From assembly GCA_009841335.1 (NCBI GenBank), contig VXLY01000078.1, forward strand, positions 62,001 to 126,000: 64,000 bases of DNA, written 5' to 3'. Positions within the stretch are counted from its first letter, which is position 1. The number at the start of each line of letters is the position of its first letter. Shown one piece after another: positions 43,181 through 53,071 of this stretch. Position numbers and translations under genes: made by a program. A model generated the notes under the pieces. The model was not told where the DNA came from, ran no database searches, and saw nothing but the letters and a program-made list of their open reading frames with translations. The DNA is from Rhodothermaceae bacterium. GTDB taxonomy: Bacteria; Bacteroidota; Rhodothermia; Rhodothermales; Bin80.

Positions 43181-46100
43181 ATGGATCCGATGGTAGGGTG
43201 GCTCAGTGGCTACATTGCTGGAAGGATAATTGACACTGGAATAAACAAGTTTAACGAGTGGAGAAAGAGAAAGCCACTTGGACGAGAGATTATCCACCCC
43301 ACAGGCGGTGAACAACCCCGCCAGGTTGTTCCAGTTGTTGTTATAATCAACGGACTTGACCCCGAACGGGATGCCGTCCCCAATGAGAAAGATTTTCCAG
43401 GTCCGATTCAAGTGCTGCTCGCCGAACCGCATCTCAAAGAGGTATCAAAACTCATGGAGATGGGGCAAGCCAAGGACGCACTTGCATACGCCAAAGAACG
43501 AATTCAAGAAATCGACGCTGCTCTCGAAGAAGATACTGGTCCAGAAAATCGTTATGTGGAGGCACTACGCACGTATCGTCAGCAACTTCTGTTTAAGGCT
43601 GCATCAGCGGCTAGTTGGCTAGGTGACATTGAGACTGGCCGCGCATTTTGGTGGAATGCTCTCAGTCTTGGTTCAATAGATCCTAAATTGCATAAGCAAG
43701 CCGTGATAACTCTCTCAAATGTTGGGCTCAAAGACGAACTCCGGCACTTCGTAGAGAAGTTGGATCAGGAAAGCGAAGTGTATAGGAAGCTTGCCGCTCC
43801 TTGTCTTGCTTATCTCGAAAAAGACTGGCCCAAGGTAGATGAACTGCTTGCTGATGCCCAAAGTGCAGACCAACTCATCCAGCGTGTCGAGGCCCGTCTT
43901 CAAATCATAGATGCTAAGGACATTGAAGCCGTGAAGCTTACGGCTGAACTCTTGGATCAAACTGACCATGAGACTACTCTTCCGGTCGTTAATCTCATTC
44001 GCGTCCAGTTGACGCTTGACCTAATTACGCGGGTAATCGGAGAGTATACTCCCCTTGATTATGACCGTTGTCCCCTCATCGACAGTCTGCTGGATCGTAT
44101 AGATGTGGCATTGGAGACGACAGAGCCGGATTCCTTCTTTCGAGCACAAGCCCTAGGCTGCCTTAGTATAGCTGCGGAACTTCTCCGAGATGACAGTCTC
44201 AACGAGCGATTTGAGAGCGAGGTAGGAATGTTAGATGAGGAGATTCGTTCATCCGTTTTCCCACTTTATGATTCAGGGTCAGCGCCAGAAAAAATCCATC
44301 TCCTCCAAGCTGAAGGTCATTTTGACTCCAATAGGGCTACAATCCTTAAAGCTGAGTCATATCAAGATTCCGTGTTACCCGAAGACATTGAGGTTGAACT
44401 CTATGAAGCACTTTTCACTAGCGTGGACAAACAGCAGAGAAAGTATGCACTTCTTTTCCTCGTGCAACATCTTCGTCGAACGAACCGAATTGAAGACGCA
44501 CAGCGACTGATTGATGCCACGCCGTTGAGGCCTTCAGATAATTGGCTCGTACGTACTGAGAATCTTCCTGCTGGTAAAACGCCCCTTGATTTGGTTGATG
44601 AGGTTAAGGCCTTTCCTCTGGACGTAGATGTAGTTGAACGGCTTGCCAAGTTTACTCTATCTATCGTCCGATTTACCTCTCCAGAGAACATTTCACCTGA
44701 CAAAGCCAATTTAGAACGAGCTGAGGAGGCTATTCGCTGGACCACTCGTCTGGTAGAGATCCTGCCGTCCAGGTCATCAAGACTTCTTCATTCGTGGGCG
44801 CTTTACGCTGCCCGGCGTTACGATGAGCTCCTAGAGATCAGCCGCAATCTTGACCCTATAAATGCTAAGCAGCCCGCCGAATTTGAGGCATGGGCGCTTA
44901 TCGGGCTTGGTCGAAGGAAGGAAGCCATTGATTGCTTTATCTCCGCCAGTAGGAGATTTCACGAATCTATTCGCTTTGTTGTGTATGCGGCACGTTATCT
45001 GTTGATCGAAAATCAACCTGAGAAGGCTGCAAGTCTCCTTAAGTCGCACGTTACTGCTGGCTCCCAAGACCCTGACATCTTGCTTTTATATGCCCAGTCA
45101 ATCCATAGTCAGGCACCAAGTTCACAGGAACACGCATCTCAAGCGTTTGACTTGATGATTCGGGCATTTAAGCTGCAGCCTGATCCTGACACTGCTCAAA
45201 TTGCTTGGCAAACGGCACGAGCCGCTGGAAGAGAGCATGAGGCAAGACGTTTCTTCGATGTAGTGACCGCAGAGATGCCTGTAAGAGTCGTAGAGACGGA
45301 AGATGACTTTTCCCAAGCCCTGCGGGCAGCAGGTGAGAATGGCGGTGTACTAATAGAGGGAGGTATTGACTATTTAGCCAAAATGGTCCAAGAGGATAGG
45401 AAACGTTCCGATTTTCTGGGAGGGCTTCTTCAAGCACATGCGCTCTCGTACACCGATTTTTTTCGGCATTCTGGACGATCTTGGGAATCATGGACTGATT
45501 GGACACAGAGATTTGAGCAGCGAAACCATAGAGACCAGATATCGTCGGGGGAATTCTCTGTTTTGGCAGAATGGCCGTCTTTACGACCAAGATATGATGG
45601 CCTTCATGGCGCAGAAGGCACTAAACTATTTCTTGATCAGACAGCAATCCAAACACTCGGCGTTTTGGGTCCGAAAACAGCAGAACAAATTCTGACCGCC
45701 TTGGGAAGATGTTATGTTCATGCGGGCACAATGGAAGGATTACGCCGGGATTTGACTCGAATCAACGGACATTTACGCGCTAGCAACGCAAGCCCTTACA
45801 TCAATGCAGCGGGTTTTTTCCGCCAGAGGCCGGATGCCGTTGTAACTTACTCCGATGATATAGAAGCTGAGGCTCCGGATGACCCCAGCCTTGGACCGTG
45901 TCGAGTAGATCTCGGTGCTGCAATTTTGTACGGCGCACCCTACGTAACAGATTTAGACAATCTTGAAGACTGGCCGGAAGAGGCAAATAGTTTGAGGATA
46001 TCGTCGGCAGTCCTCCTAGCCTCGCTCAATGAAGCTGGAGAAGTTACTGCAGATGACGCGATGGATGCGGCGAAAAAGCATCCAAATGCTTTTGAAGGAT

Positions 46101-48877
46101 GGAATACGGCGATACCTCGACCAATTCCTGAGGCAATCGTATTTGACGAAAACTCAATCTTGGATTGGGTAGACACTGGATTAGCCAAAGTATTGGGAAA
46201 TCGTGTCAAAGTAGGGCCATGGGTGTGGGTACGTATTTCCGAGGAGTCTTGGCGTCAGGAGGTCATAGAATTAGCACATGAACGACTAAAAGATACAAGA
46301 CGGGTGCTTCAAGCTGCACTTGATGGAGGTGTCCTTGTTGAGATTGAGGCCAATGTTGATGCTAAGACACGGGAGGGGGCAGACGACGAGCCTTACAAAG
46401 AAGTCTTGCTCATCGCGGAATTCTGGTCGGGCGCTCTCAAATCGCTTCGAACTGCACAGTCTCACGGGCTTCAGCTCTGGGCGGACGACCGCTTCTATCC
46501 ACTTTTGCTTAGGTTTGGAGGGCCTAGGAATATGGGAGCCGGGGTTCACGCGATTCGTGCTCCCTTCGTTGATTGGGCAGAGGCGATGCCTCCTCTTTCA
46601 ACCATGGAGCTTCTAAATCAACTTTCTTCGGCTGGGCACCTGTCGTCAGCTGTAGCACAGGATGCTGCTGCCAAGCTATTCTCGCACGGATATCGGGCGG
46701 CTCACCCGTTACTTCTTGCACATACTCTCCGTCAGTATCCAGTGCCGACATCGGACCAACTCACGCCCCCTTTTCAAAAACTCGGCCAGGCAATAACAGA
46801 GATTTCCCAGTATTGCGCGGAGACCTTCGACGGTCTCTACGGAAATAGAGCCGGATTCATTCGTGTGGCATCTTTGCGTCTGGCAGAGCGACTAATTATT
46901 GGTGTATGGAAAGCTGAGGGCATGAGTAACGAGCAGCGCTGCACACTGGCCAGTGCATTCCTAGAAGCTGTTGAGCAGGTATTTGAAGGACTACATCCGA
47001 AAGGCACTAGTTTTCGGGCTGACCGAACTCCAATCAGTTTTTGGCAAGGGACAGCATACTCCCTTCAGATGATGCTTGTTACAAACAAATGCCCCTTTGA
47101 ACGCTACTATGCTGCTCTGCGATGGTTCGGTAGAGCAGCAGCGTCCCGGGCAGATCAGCGAAATGAGGTTCTACGGGTGCTTGAGGACAATTTTCTTGAT
47201 TCCCTGAAATATGCCTTCAGGGCTTTTGGAGGCAGCAATGAAGAAAATAGCTTGCGACAGATCATTGCCACTTTTGTTGCTCCCGCGTTTATTCCACTTA
47301 CCAATGCCAGCTTCAATAGCATACTTGATCCCCTCCTCCGAAGGACAGTTAGTATGTTAGCGCGATTCACGGGGGGTGGACGTATCACAAAGAACTACTA
47401 TCACAACTCTGACAGAAACGGTACTCCGCTGAAAGTATCGGAGGAAGAGGATGAGAAGGCTGCAGCCGAAGTCTTGGTACGTGTAATATCCGGCGATTCA
47501 AAGTATGCACGGTTCATCTGGGGCATTGATTTAGTCTTCAGTTATACTCATCCAGTTCCAGAAGAGTGGACCGATGAGGGATTTCCCTCCGGTCAAGGAA
47601 TCGGAGTGGATGTTCGATGTCCACTATTCACACTGTTATGGTATGGTCCTCGCGTTTTGCGTGAAAACATCATTCTTCTTCTTGTTTACCGTCTGGCTGT
47701 AATTGATCCCGTTCTTGCTTACCGGATCATTCTAGTAGAAGATGACCTGCTCAGTGACGATGCAGAAAAAGTGCAAGAAGCCCACGATAGACTGGGGGTT
47801 GAATTGTTGCGAAGTGGATACTTTGATCTTCAGCGTGACCTTGTTCACGCTGTGCAGCGCTTCAGACTGTACGATGCAGATGCCTTTTCTCAGTTCATAG
47901 GCTGGATTGGAGAAGATGCCGCCAAAGCTTTGGCCAATCACCTTACAACTCCCGATGTGTGGCAGAATGGCCCCGTATTACTACCAAAAGCGCATTTGCT
48001 CGGTTGTGCCCTATTAACCGAACAATATGACGATGGGCCCGCTGTAATTGAGCATGTTGAGCAACTAATTAGTGCGAACAACGATCAGAACAAGCAGAAT
48101 ACTGCTGCACCAAGACTGACAGAATGGCTGGAGGATAAGGTACGAGTTGCCGAAAAAGCTAACGACCCATTCGTTGCTGCTTGGGCATTTCGTGCAGTCC
48201 TGTTGGGTCTTTCGACGGTGGACCAAGACCTTGAGTTGGATATCGATGGGCGTTCGGTTAATGTTTCAGATTGGGCTGCAAATTATGTAACAACCGCACT
48301 CGCCCCAAATGTCAACCAGCCTTCTGAAATTGAGCAACGGATGATTGATCGCCGTCAATTCGCATCAGCAGCATTATTACTTGCTACGTTCATCTGTAGT
48401 GGGTACAAGCATCTGGAATTTTACGACCAGGGCGAGGATCCTCGGGGAACATGGTTGGTGCACGTATGGCTTATGGCAACCAAGCTCCACATTGCTTTGA
48501 TTGGCCTAAGGGGAGGATTATCGAATGCCGCCGACGCAGCTGTTAAGGCTGTGCACGAACTTGAACTTGACACATCAGATGTTCCCGTCATTGATGCATT
48601 TGATCCGTTCGCATTTGGTTCTAGCGGTGATGATATCGGCATAGCGCTCACTTTGACGGCCATGTTGAAGGTGGTTCGCCAATTTCCTGATAAAAATCAA
48701 TGCCCGACTTGGTGGAGCGATACGATTCAAAGTCTCGTGGAAGAGTTAGCAAATGTAGCTTCGGACAAAACTGTTCCGAGCGACGAGGAGTGTGAGAATC
48801 GCTTTGGATTAGCTGTTCCCCTTCGCGCACGGCCAATTGCTCAGGAATTGATAAAGTCCTTGTCAATTTCGAGATAG
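43181..48877 (+). CDS. Giant helical-repeat protein with two tandem PIN-like domains
   Basis: A 1,898-residue protein not recognised as a named family. The N-terminal ~30 residues hold a helix (MVGWLSGYIAGRIIDTGINK) that may touch membrane. Residues ~75-720 are TPR-like repeats (LEAWA-type stretches such as PAEFEAWALIGLGRRKEAID). Residues ~815-930 fit a PIN fold: KLFLDQTAIQTLGVLG with D819, E852 in TMEGLRRDL and D924 in YVTDLDNLEDW. Residues ~985-1110 repeat it: AIVFDENSILDW with D989, E1021/E1022 in RISEESWRQE and D1102/D1103 in LQLWADDRFYPLL. The remaining ~780 residues are helical. PIN domains are metal-dependent RNases, so an RNA-cutting effector held by repeat sensors is plausible. It lacks NACHT/P-loop motifs. 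The PIN assignment is my inference. Confidence 0.65.
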   Translation: MDPMVGWLSGYIAGRIIDTGINKFNEWRKRKPLGREIIHPTGGEQPRQVVPVVVIINGLDPERDAVPNEKDFPGPIQVLLAEPHLKEVSKLMEMGQAKDALAYAKERIQEIDAALEEDTGPENRYVEALRTYRQQLLFKAASAASWLGDIETGRAFWWNALSLGSIDPKLHKQAVITLSNVGLKDELRHFVEKLDQESEVYRKLAAPCLAYLEKDWPKVDELLADAQSADQLIQRVEARLQIIDAKDIEAVKLTAELLDQTDHETTLPVVNLIRVQLTLDLITRVIGEYTPLDYDRCPLIDSLLDRIDVALETTEPDSFFRAQALGCLSIAAELLRDDSLNERFESEVGMLDEEIRSSVFPLYDSGSAPEKIHLLQAEGHFDSNRATILKAESYQDSVLPEDIEVELYEALFTSVDKQQRKYALLFLVQHLRRTNRIEDAQRLIDATPLRPSDNWLVRTENLPAGKTPLDLVDEVKAFPLDVDVVERLAKFTLSIVRFTSPENISPDKANLERAEEAIRWTTRLVEILPSRSSRLLHSWALYAARRYDELLEISRNLDPINAKQPAEFEAWALIGLGRRKEAIDCFISASRRFHESIRFVVYAARYLLIENQPEKAASLLKSHVTAGSQDPDILLLYAQSIHSQAPSSQEHASQAFDLMIRAFKLQPDPDTAQIAWQTARAAGREHEARRFFDVVTAEMPVRVVETEDDFSQALRAAGENGGVLIEGGIDYLAKMVQEDRKRSDFLGGLLQAHALSYTDFFRHSGRSWESWTDWTQRFEQRNHRDQISSGEFSVLAEWPSLRPRYDGLHGAEGTKLFLDQTAIQTLGVLGPKTAEQILTALGRCYVHAGTMEGLRRDLTRINGHLRASNASPYINAAGFFRQRPDAVVTYSDDIEAEAPDDPSLGPCRVDLGAAILYGAPYVTDLDNLEDWPEEANSLRISSAVLLASLNEAGEVTADDAMDAAKKHPNAFEGWNTAIPRPIPEAIVFDENSILDWVDTGLAKVLGNRVKVGPWVWVRISEESWRQEVIELAHERLKDTRRVLQAALDGGVLVEIEANVDAKTREGADDEPYKEVLLIAEFWSGALKSLRTAQSHGLQLWADDRFYPLLLRFGGPRNMGAGVHAIRAPFVDWAEAMPPLSTMELLNQLSSAGHLSSAVAQDAAAKLFSHGYRAAHPLLLAHTLRQYPVPTSDQLTPPFQKLGQAITEISQYCAETFDGLYGNRAGFIRVASLRLAERLIIGVWKAEGMSNEQRCTLASAFLEAVEQVFEGLHPKGTSFRADRTPISFWQGTAYSLQMMLVTNKCPFERYYAALRWFGRAAASRADQRNEVLRVLEDNFLDSLKYAFRAFGGSNEENSLRQIIATFVAPAFIPLTNASFNSILDPLLRRTVSMLARFTGGGRITKNYYHNSDRNGTPLKVSEEEDEKAAAEVLVRVISGDSKYARFIWGIDLVFSYTHPVPEEWTDEGFPSGQGIGVDVRCPLFTLLWYGPRVLRENIILLLVYRLAVIDPVLAYRIILVEDDLLSDDAEKVQEAHDRLGVELLRSGYFDLQRDLVHAVQRFRLYDADAFSQFIGWIGEDAAKALANHLTTPDVWQNGPVLLPKAHLLGCALLTEQYDDGPAVIEHVEQLISANNDQNKQNTAAPRLTEWLEDKVRVAEKANDPFVAAWAFRAVLLGLSTVDQDLELDIDGRSVNVSDWAANYVTTALAPNVNQPSEIEQRMIDRRQFASAALLLATFICSGYKHLEFYDQGEDPRGTWLVHVWLMATKLHIALIGLRGGLSNAADAAVKAVHELELDTSDVPVIDAFDPFAFGSSGDDIGIALTLTAMLKVVRQFPDKNQCPTWWSDTIQSLVEELANVASDKTVPSDEECENRFGLAVPLRARPIAQELIKSLSISR

Positions 48878-48882
48878 CCTCA

Positions 48883-48913
48883 ATCGCGGCTTCGAGCTCC
48901 CGAGTACCGCGAT
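48883..48913 (+). terminator. Hairpin after the giant gene
   Basis: ATCGCGG and CCGCGAT pair across a 17-base loop, six bases after the stop codon. The stem is GC-rich, but no T-run follows. It probably ends or attenuates transcription, so the small membrane gene downstream may have its own promoter. Confidence 0.45.
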
Positions 48914-48981
48914 GCGTTGCTCTCAGTACTTGAATCATTGCGATTCACTCCACCATACCGTAACTTTTCTTGACCTAAATG

Positions 48982-49001
48982 TTCATGTGACTTCATGTGA
49001 C
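48982..49001 (+). promoter_or_regulatory. Tandem 10-bp direct repeat upstream of the small membrane gene
   Basis: TTCATGTGAC occurs twice with no gap. The two copies are exactly one helical turn apart, a spacing typical of cooperative protein binding on one DNA face. They lie 57 bases before the start of the 99-residue membrane protein. A regulator site is the likely meaning; no regulator gene is present in this block. Confidence 0.45.
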
Positions 49002-49058
49002 GAAGCATGCAGTTTTACGAGGATTTAGGTATTCATACCCAAACCAACTACGAGAAAA

Positions 49059-49358
49059 ATGAGCGACACCAATAATACCTCGGCTATCGATAGCAGTAAA
49101 CTTGAAGACTTTCAGAGGAGAATTTCTACAATTGAGGACAGGCTTCAACGAGGTTCCCGCCTTCCTAGTTTCTTGAAGTCCAAAAAGGCTTGGACTGCAA
49201 TCATAGGAACCGCTGGCGGGGTTCTTGCCCTTTTTGGCTTTGAGGATCTTTCTAGCTCAGAGTTAGCTACGGCATTATCTCCACTAGTAGCGTATATCAT
49301 TGGTCAAGGCATAGCTGATACTGGAAAGGAAAAGGCAAAAATTGAAAGACAAGCTTAA
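49059..49358 (+). CDS. Small membrane protein, holin-like layout
   Basis: A 99-residue protein. Residues 10-35 are a charged helix (SKLEDFQRRISTIEDRLQR). A basic boundary (SFLKSKKAW) leads into a hydrophobic segment (TAIIGTAGGVLALFGF) and, after a short polar turn (EDLSSSEL), a second one (ATALSPLVAYIIGQGIADT). It ends in a lysine-rich tail. The pattern K-AW-IIG...YIIGQGIAD resembles small phage holin-like or membrane proteins, from memory. It follows the giant PIN-like gene by 181 bases with a hairpin and a tandem repeat between. It could be a membrane effector or anchor of that system, or an unrelated prophage relic. Confidence 0.6.
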   Translation: MSDTNNTSAIDSSKLEDFQRRISTIEDRLQRGSRLPSFLKSKKAWTAIIGTAGGVLALFGFEDLSSSELATALSPLVAYIIGQGIADTGKEKAKIERQA

Positions 49359-50109
49359 CATAGACCTGCTTCAACGTCTAGAATCACTCAGAAATATCAG
49401 CCATCATACTGGGACAGTAAATAAACACTAAGTGTGCTCACCACATTTGTCCGCCCTTGAATTCTCAATTTGTTAAATCGTAAGTTGATACGGCTGACTG
49501 TTTCTCCTAAAATCAGCTACCCATCAGAGCTTTCGAGGTTAGTGGGTGTTCGGGTAATGTTGTTGTCCTAGATCGCTTCACTACGTGGCAATACAGCCTG
49601 CCGCAAATTCGGGCGTATCGTGGGATACCCCCACATAAAAGGCGCAAGTATTTGTCGGCAGGTCGTAGTGCCCGTAGGGGATGGCTATGTCGTCTGCATA
49701 GAAGCGGAAATCATGGCTGCAGACCAACTTGGGGGTGCGTCTGTAGCATTTACCGGTATTAGTAAGGCACCCTTGGAATTCTTTTTTCGTGGTATCTACG
49801 CTGATAATGCGAAGTTCCGTGTTAGTGGAGCACTTCCGTAGTGAAGCAACGAGACTGAACCGTTGATAGCAGTCTGATGGTTCGTCATGTAGAGTCCCTC
49901 AGGCATTGAATACTGAACCACGAGTTCGCTTTGCTGTGGTTGTAGTTCGAAGTTCATGATGTGGTCACTTGCACAGTTGGGGTTTTGTAAATCAACACTG
50001 AAGCAACAGCCCTGTCTCTCTCGTGCGTGTGCTTACTCTTGGGCTCGGAGGGAATCATGGAACAGGGAGCGGGGGCTACCGTACGCCTGTGAGTCTTAAC
50101 GCATGGTTG
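49359..50109. other. Intergenic region between the accessory block and gatC
   Basis: About 750 bases with no gene I can support. A 73-codon frame opening at a GTG (49620-49841, plus) has a protein-like end (GASVAFTGISKAPLEFFFRG) but no family match or ribosome site. The gatC frame is open upstream to 50023, but that part lacks gatC character. This is the right-hand junction of the accessory block. Confidence 0.35.
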
Positions 50110-50397
50110 ATGGCTATATCAAGGGAGGAGGTTCGTCATATTGCCAAGTTGGCCCGACTGGAATTCACTGAGGCCGAAGAGGAGACTCTGGCTGAGGACA
50201 TGAGTCGCATACTTGACTATATGGACATGCTCAATGAGTTGGATACTTCGGAAGTTGAACCCATGACGCATGTACTGGATCTTGCTCATGTCGTGCGCAC
50301 GGACTCCGTCGAAAAGCGTATCAGTCAAGAAGACGCCCTCAAGAATGCGCCGGATACGGATGGAGAGTATTTCAGAGTACCAAAGGTCATTGGATAG
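50110..50397 (+). CDS. gatC: Asp-tRNA(Asn)/Glu-tRNA(Gln) amidotransferase subunit C
   Basis: The small subunit of the GatCAB complex, which corrects misacylated Glu-tRNA-Gln or Asp-tRNA-Asn. The 95-residue length is exact for the family. The signature is ISREEVRHIAKLARLEFTEA, MSRILDYMDMLNELDTSEVE, PMTHVLDLAHVVRTD and the end EYFRVPKVIG. The frame is open to 50023, but the first 29 residues of that version (GLGGNHGTGSGGYR) are not GatC-like, so the ATG at 50110, followed by the family's opening, is chosen. gatA and gatB are not in the window. It is 9 bases before yfhO. Confidence 0.95.
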   Translation: MAISREEVRHIAKLARLEFTEAEEETLAEDMSRILDYMDMLNELDTSEVEPMTHVLDLAHVVRTDSVEKRISQEDALKNAPDTDGEYFRVPKVIG

Positions 50398-50406
50398 CGT
50401 CCGTCT

Positions 50407-52887
50407 ATGGCCAGATTAAAAGCGACGCGTTATCCCCAGGGACCACGGTCTTGGTGGGCGATGCAGCCCCCGCTATTCCAACACACCGTCTGTGCGGTCG
50501 TGTTGCTGGTGGTTGCCATGTATTTCTGCTGGCCAACCCTTTTCAGTGGCAAGAGCTTGGTTGGAGGCGATATTGTTCAGTGGAGGGCCGCCGCCCAAAG
50601 CATGTTTGAATACCGTCAGGAAACCGGTGAAGAGCCGCTGTGGGCCGCCAACCTGTTTGCAGGTATGCCAGGGTATAACGTTTCTCCGCCCGCACTAGTC
50701 CCCCAAATAGACGAAATCCCTCGTGCGATCCGGCGAATATCATGGCCCTTTTCGCATGTGATTTTCATGCTGATGGGGACCTATATATTTGTCTGGTACC
50801 TGCTCCGTGATACGCTAAGCTCACTGTTAGCGGCCTGTGTGTACGGAATGACGACCTATTTGCCCGTCATACTCGTGGCTGGACATAATACCAAATTCGT
50901 CGCGCTGGCTTTTGCTCCGTGGCTGCTCCTGGCGTTTATCCATGGAATGCGAAAACCAAGCCTGATGGCCGGCTTGTTGTTTGCTGTTGCACTGGCGGCG
51001 AACCTGCGTGCAGGGCACGTACAGATTACGTACTACGTCACCTTTATAGCTCTTGTCTGGTGGATTGTGCTCGCCATAGAGGCGTGGCGACAAAAGAAAC
51101 TGCCTCCGTTCCTGAAGTCGACAGGATTGCTGGCTATGGGGTCAGTGCTGGCGCTCCTCATGGTGGCTGAGCATTACTGGCCCACGATTGAGTATAAGGA
51201 ATACAGCATAAGGGGCATGTCCTCTGGTGGGGAAGCTGGCGGATTGACCTGGGACTATGCAATGCGATGGAGTCAAAGTCCAGGGGAACTGTTAACGTTA
51301 CTTGTAGCTGATGCTTATGGTGGAGGGGCATACTATTGGGGGACCAAACCGTTTACTGGTGGCCCCCACTATGCAGGTAGTATAGCCTTGCTCCTTGGTA
51401 TCCTGGCCGTATGGCGCATCCGTTCACGCCTTGCAATATCGCTGGGGATCGCCGGTGGTCTGATGATACTTTTTTCTCTGGGGCACCACTTCGGAGTGTT
51501 GAATCGTGCCATGTTCAATTATTTCCCTCTGTATGATGCCTTCCGTGTTCCCGAAACTTGGCTGATTGCAGTGGTGTTGGTGCTGGCGGTTCTTTCAGCT
51601 CTCGGGCTCTCCTATATTGTGCGGCGTGAAGTATCTGTCGCCGCCGAACGCACAAAATGGAATGCCATCTATATCATATTTGGTGTGACTGGAGGGGTAT
51701 TAATGCTCCTGCTGGCAACCGGGGGTTCGTTATTAGATTTCCAGCGTGAGGGAGAGCGTCAGCAAGTGATAACATATGTGGCTCAATCCGCGCAGCGAAG
51801 TCCAACTGATCCTCAGGTGGTTGCGGCCGCAGAGCAGCTTTTATCCGAACAACTTGTAGGTCCACGTAAAGATGCTTTTATGGCAGATTTGAGGCGCTCA
51901 TTACTGTTTGTAGTCCTGACAAGCATAGCACTAGTTGCTGTCCGTCGCGGAAAATTGTCAAGTTGGGTATTTCAGGGGCTACTAGTGCTCTTAGTAGTTC
52001 TTGATTTAGGGGGCGTAGGACGCAGATACCTGGATACTGAGCATCTCAGCGTCTCAAAGAATCCAGCTCAAAGCATAACAACGTTTGATGTAGATGAGTA
52101 TGTACTTGAACAAGAGGGGCAGTTCCGTGTGTTGTCACTCGAGAGTCTGGATCAAACTGGGTTGGGGCGTCCATCATTCCATCACGAGTCACTTGGAGGC
52201 TACAGCGCAGTGAAATTGCGTTTATATCAGGATTTCCTGGATAATATTCTCATGGATCCCAATACCTCTACGCCAAATGAGAATGCTCTCGACATGATGA
52301 ATGTTCGATACATCCTGTCACAGGCGCCTGTCAGAGGGACCTCAAGTGCGTATTATGGTTCGGAGTCCGGTTTCAGTGTTTACGAAAACCTAGATGTGCT
52401 CCCACGGGCTTACCTTGTCGGGCAAACAGAGATCATTGAAGATCCAAGCGAAACGATGTATCGCGTCCAGGAACTCGATTTCGATCCCGCAGTGACCGCT
52501 ATACTGCCCGCACCGATTGAAGAAGCAGTGACTCCCATTGATTCGTCCAGTACTGTAATCGTAAATACACTCAATCATGGTCCTCGACGAATTACCTATG
52601 AAGTGGAAACGGACGCGCCACGCCTGCTGGTTATCAGCGAAGTCTATTACCCGGCCGGCTGGACTGCTACGCTTAACGGAGAAAGTGTACCTATCCATAG
52701 AGCGAACTACCTTTTGCGCGCGGTTGCCATTCCTGCCGGAATACACACCCTCGAAATGAGCTTTGATCCTGCAAGCCAAATCTGGGGTAAAAGAATAAGC
52801 ATGATTTCTACGATTTTCGTTTACGGATTAACATTGATTTTTCTCGGGTTTGGTGGTTACGGATATTTTCGGAGGACTAGAGGGTAA
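50407..52887 (+). CDS. YfhO-family membrane protein (GT-C-like)
   Basis: An 826-residue integral membrane protein. Ten or more hydrophobic helices run from ~20 to ~520 (VCAVVLLVVAMYFCWPTLF, LSSLLAACVYGMTTYLPVIL and others). The conserved FSGKSLVGGDIVQW, GHNTKFVALAFAPW, NLRAGHVQITYYV and MNVRYILS blocks are typical of Bacteroidota YfhO proteins. A C-terminal extracytoplasmic domain (VISEVYYPAGWTATLNGESV) and a last helix follow. YfhO proteins glycosylate lipid or surface polymers in some bacteria (for example lipoteichoic acid in Firmicutes), but the role here is unknown. Its neighbours gatC and a glycosyltransferase fit a loose envelope cluster. Confidence 0.88.
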   Translation: MARLKATRYPQGPRSWWAMQPPLFQHTVCAVVLLVVAMYFCWPTLFSGKSLVGGDIVQWRAAAQSMFEYRQETGEEPLWAANLFAGMPGYNVSPPALVPQIDEIPRAIRRISWPFSHVIFMLMGTYIFVWYLLRDTLSSLLAACVYGMTTYLPVILVAGHNTKFVALAFAPWLLLAFIHGMRKPSLMAGLLFAVALAANLRAGHVQITYYVTFIALVWWIVLAIEAWRQKKLPPFLKSTGLLAMGSVLALLMVAEHYWPTIEYKEYSIRGMSSGGEAGGLTWDYAMRWSQSPGELLTLLVADAYGGGAYYWGTKPFTGGPHYAGSIALLLGILAVWRIRSRLAISLGIAGGLMILFSLGHHFGVLNRAMFNYFPLYDAFRVPETWLIAVVLVLAVLSALGLSYIVRREVSVAAERTKWNAIYIIFGVTGGVLMLLLATGGSLLDFQREGERQQVITYVAQSAQRSPTDPQVVAAAEQLLSEQLVGPRKDAFMADLRRSLLFVVLTSIALVAVRRGKLSSWVFQGLLVLLVVLDLGGVGRRYLDTEHLSVSKNPAQSITTFDVDEYVLEQEGQFRVLSLESLDQTGLGRPSFHHESLGGYSAVKLRLYQDFLDNILMDPNTSTPNENALDMMNVRYILSQAPVRGTSSAYYGSESGFSVYENLDVLPRAYLVGQTEIIEDPSETMYRVQELDFDPAVTAILPAPIEEAVTPIDSSSTVIVNTLNHGPRRITYEVETDAPRLLVISEVYYPAGWTATLNGESVPIHRANYLLRAVAIPAGIHTLEMSFDPASQIWGKRISMISTIFVYGLTLIFLGFGGYGYFRRTRG

Positions 52888-53071
52888 TTGGCGGCCATAA
52901 ACCAAGTGTGCGCATCAGTCTTGGGTAGCTTCTTGAGAGGTCGGTATCGCGGCGGATGCTATGGATCAGCTACTTTCTAGGGATAATCTGATGGTCTGCA
53001 ATGTCGGTTCCGGGGAGGCCGCCTTGACCTCTCTCACAGCATTCGTGATCGAACCCTGAGAGAAGCATAAA

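Noticed and set aside
49620-49841. 73-codon GTG-started frame before gatC
   Set aside because: No start signal or motif; protein-like character only at one end. Mentioned as part of the gap instead.
50023-50109. Upstream extension of gatC
   Set aside because: The extra 29 residues are glycine-rich and absent from GatC proteins; the internal ATG gives the standard N terminus.
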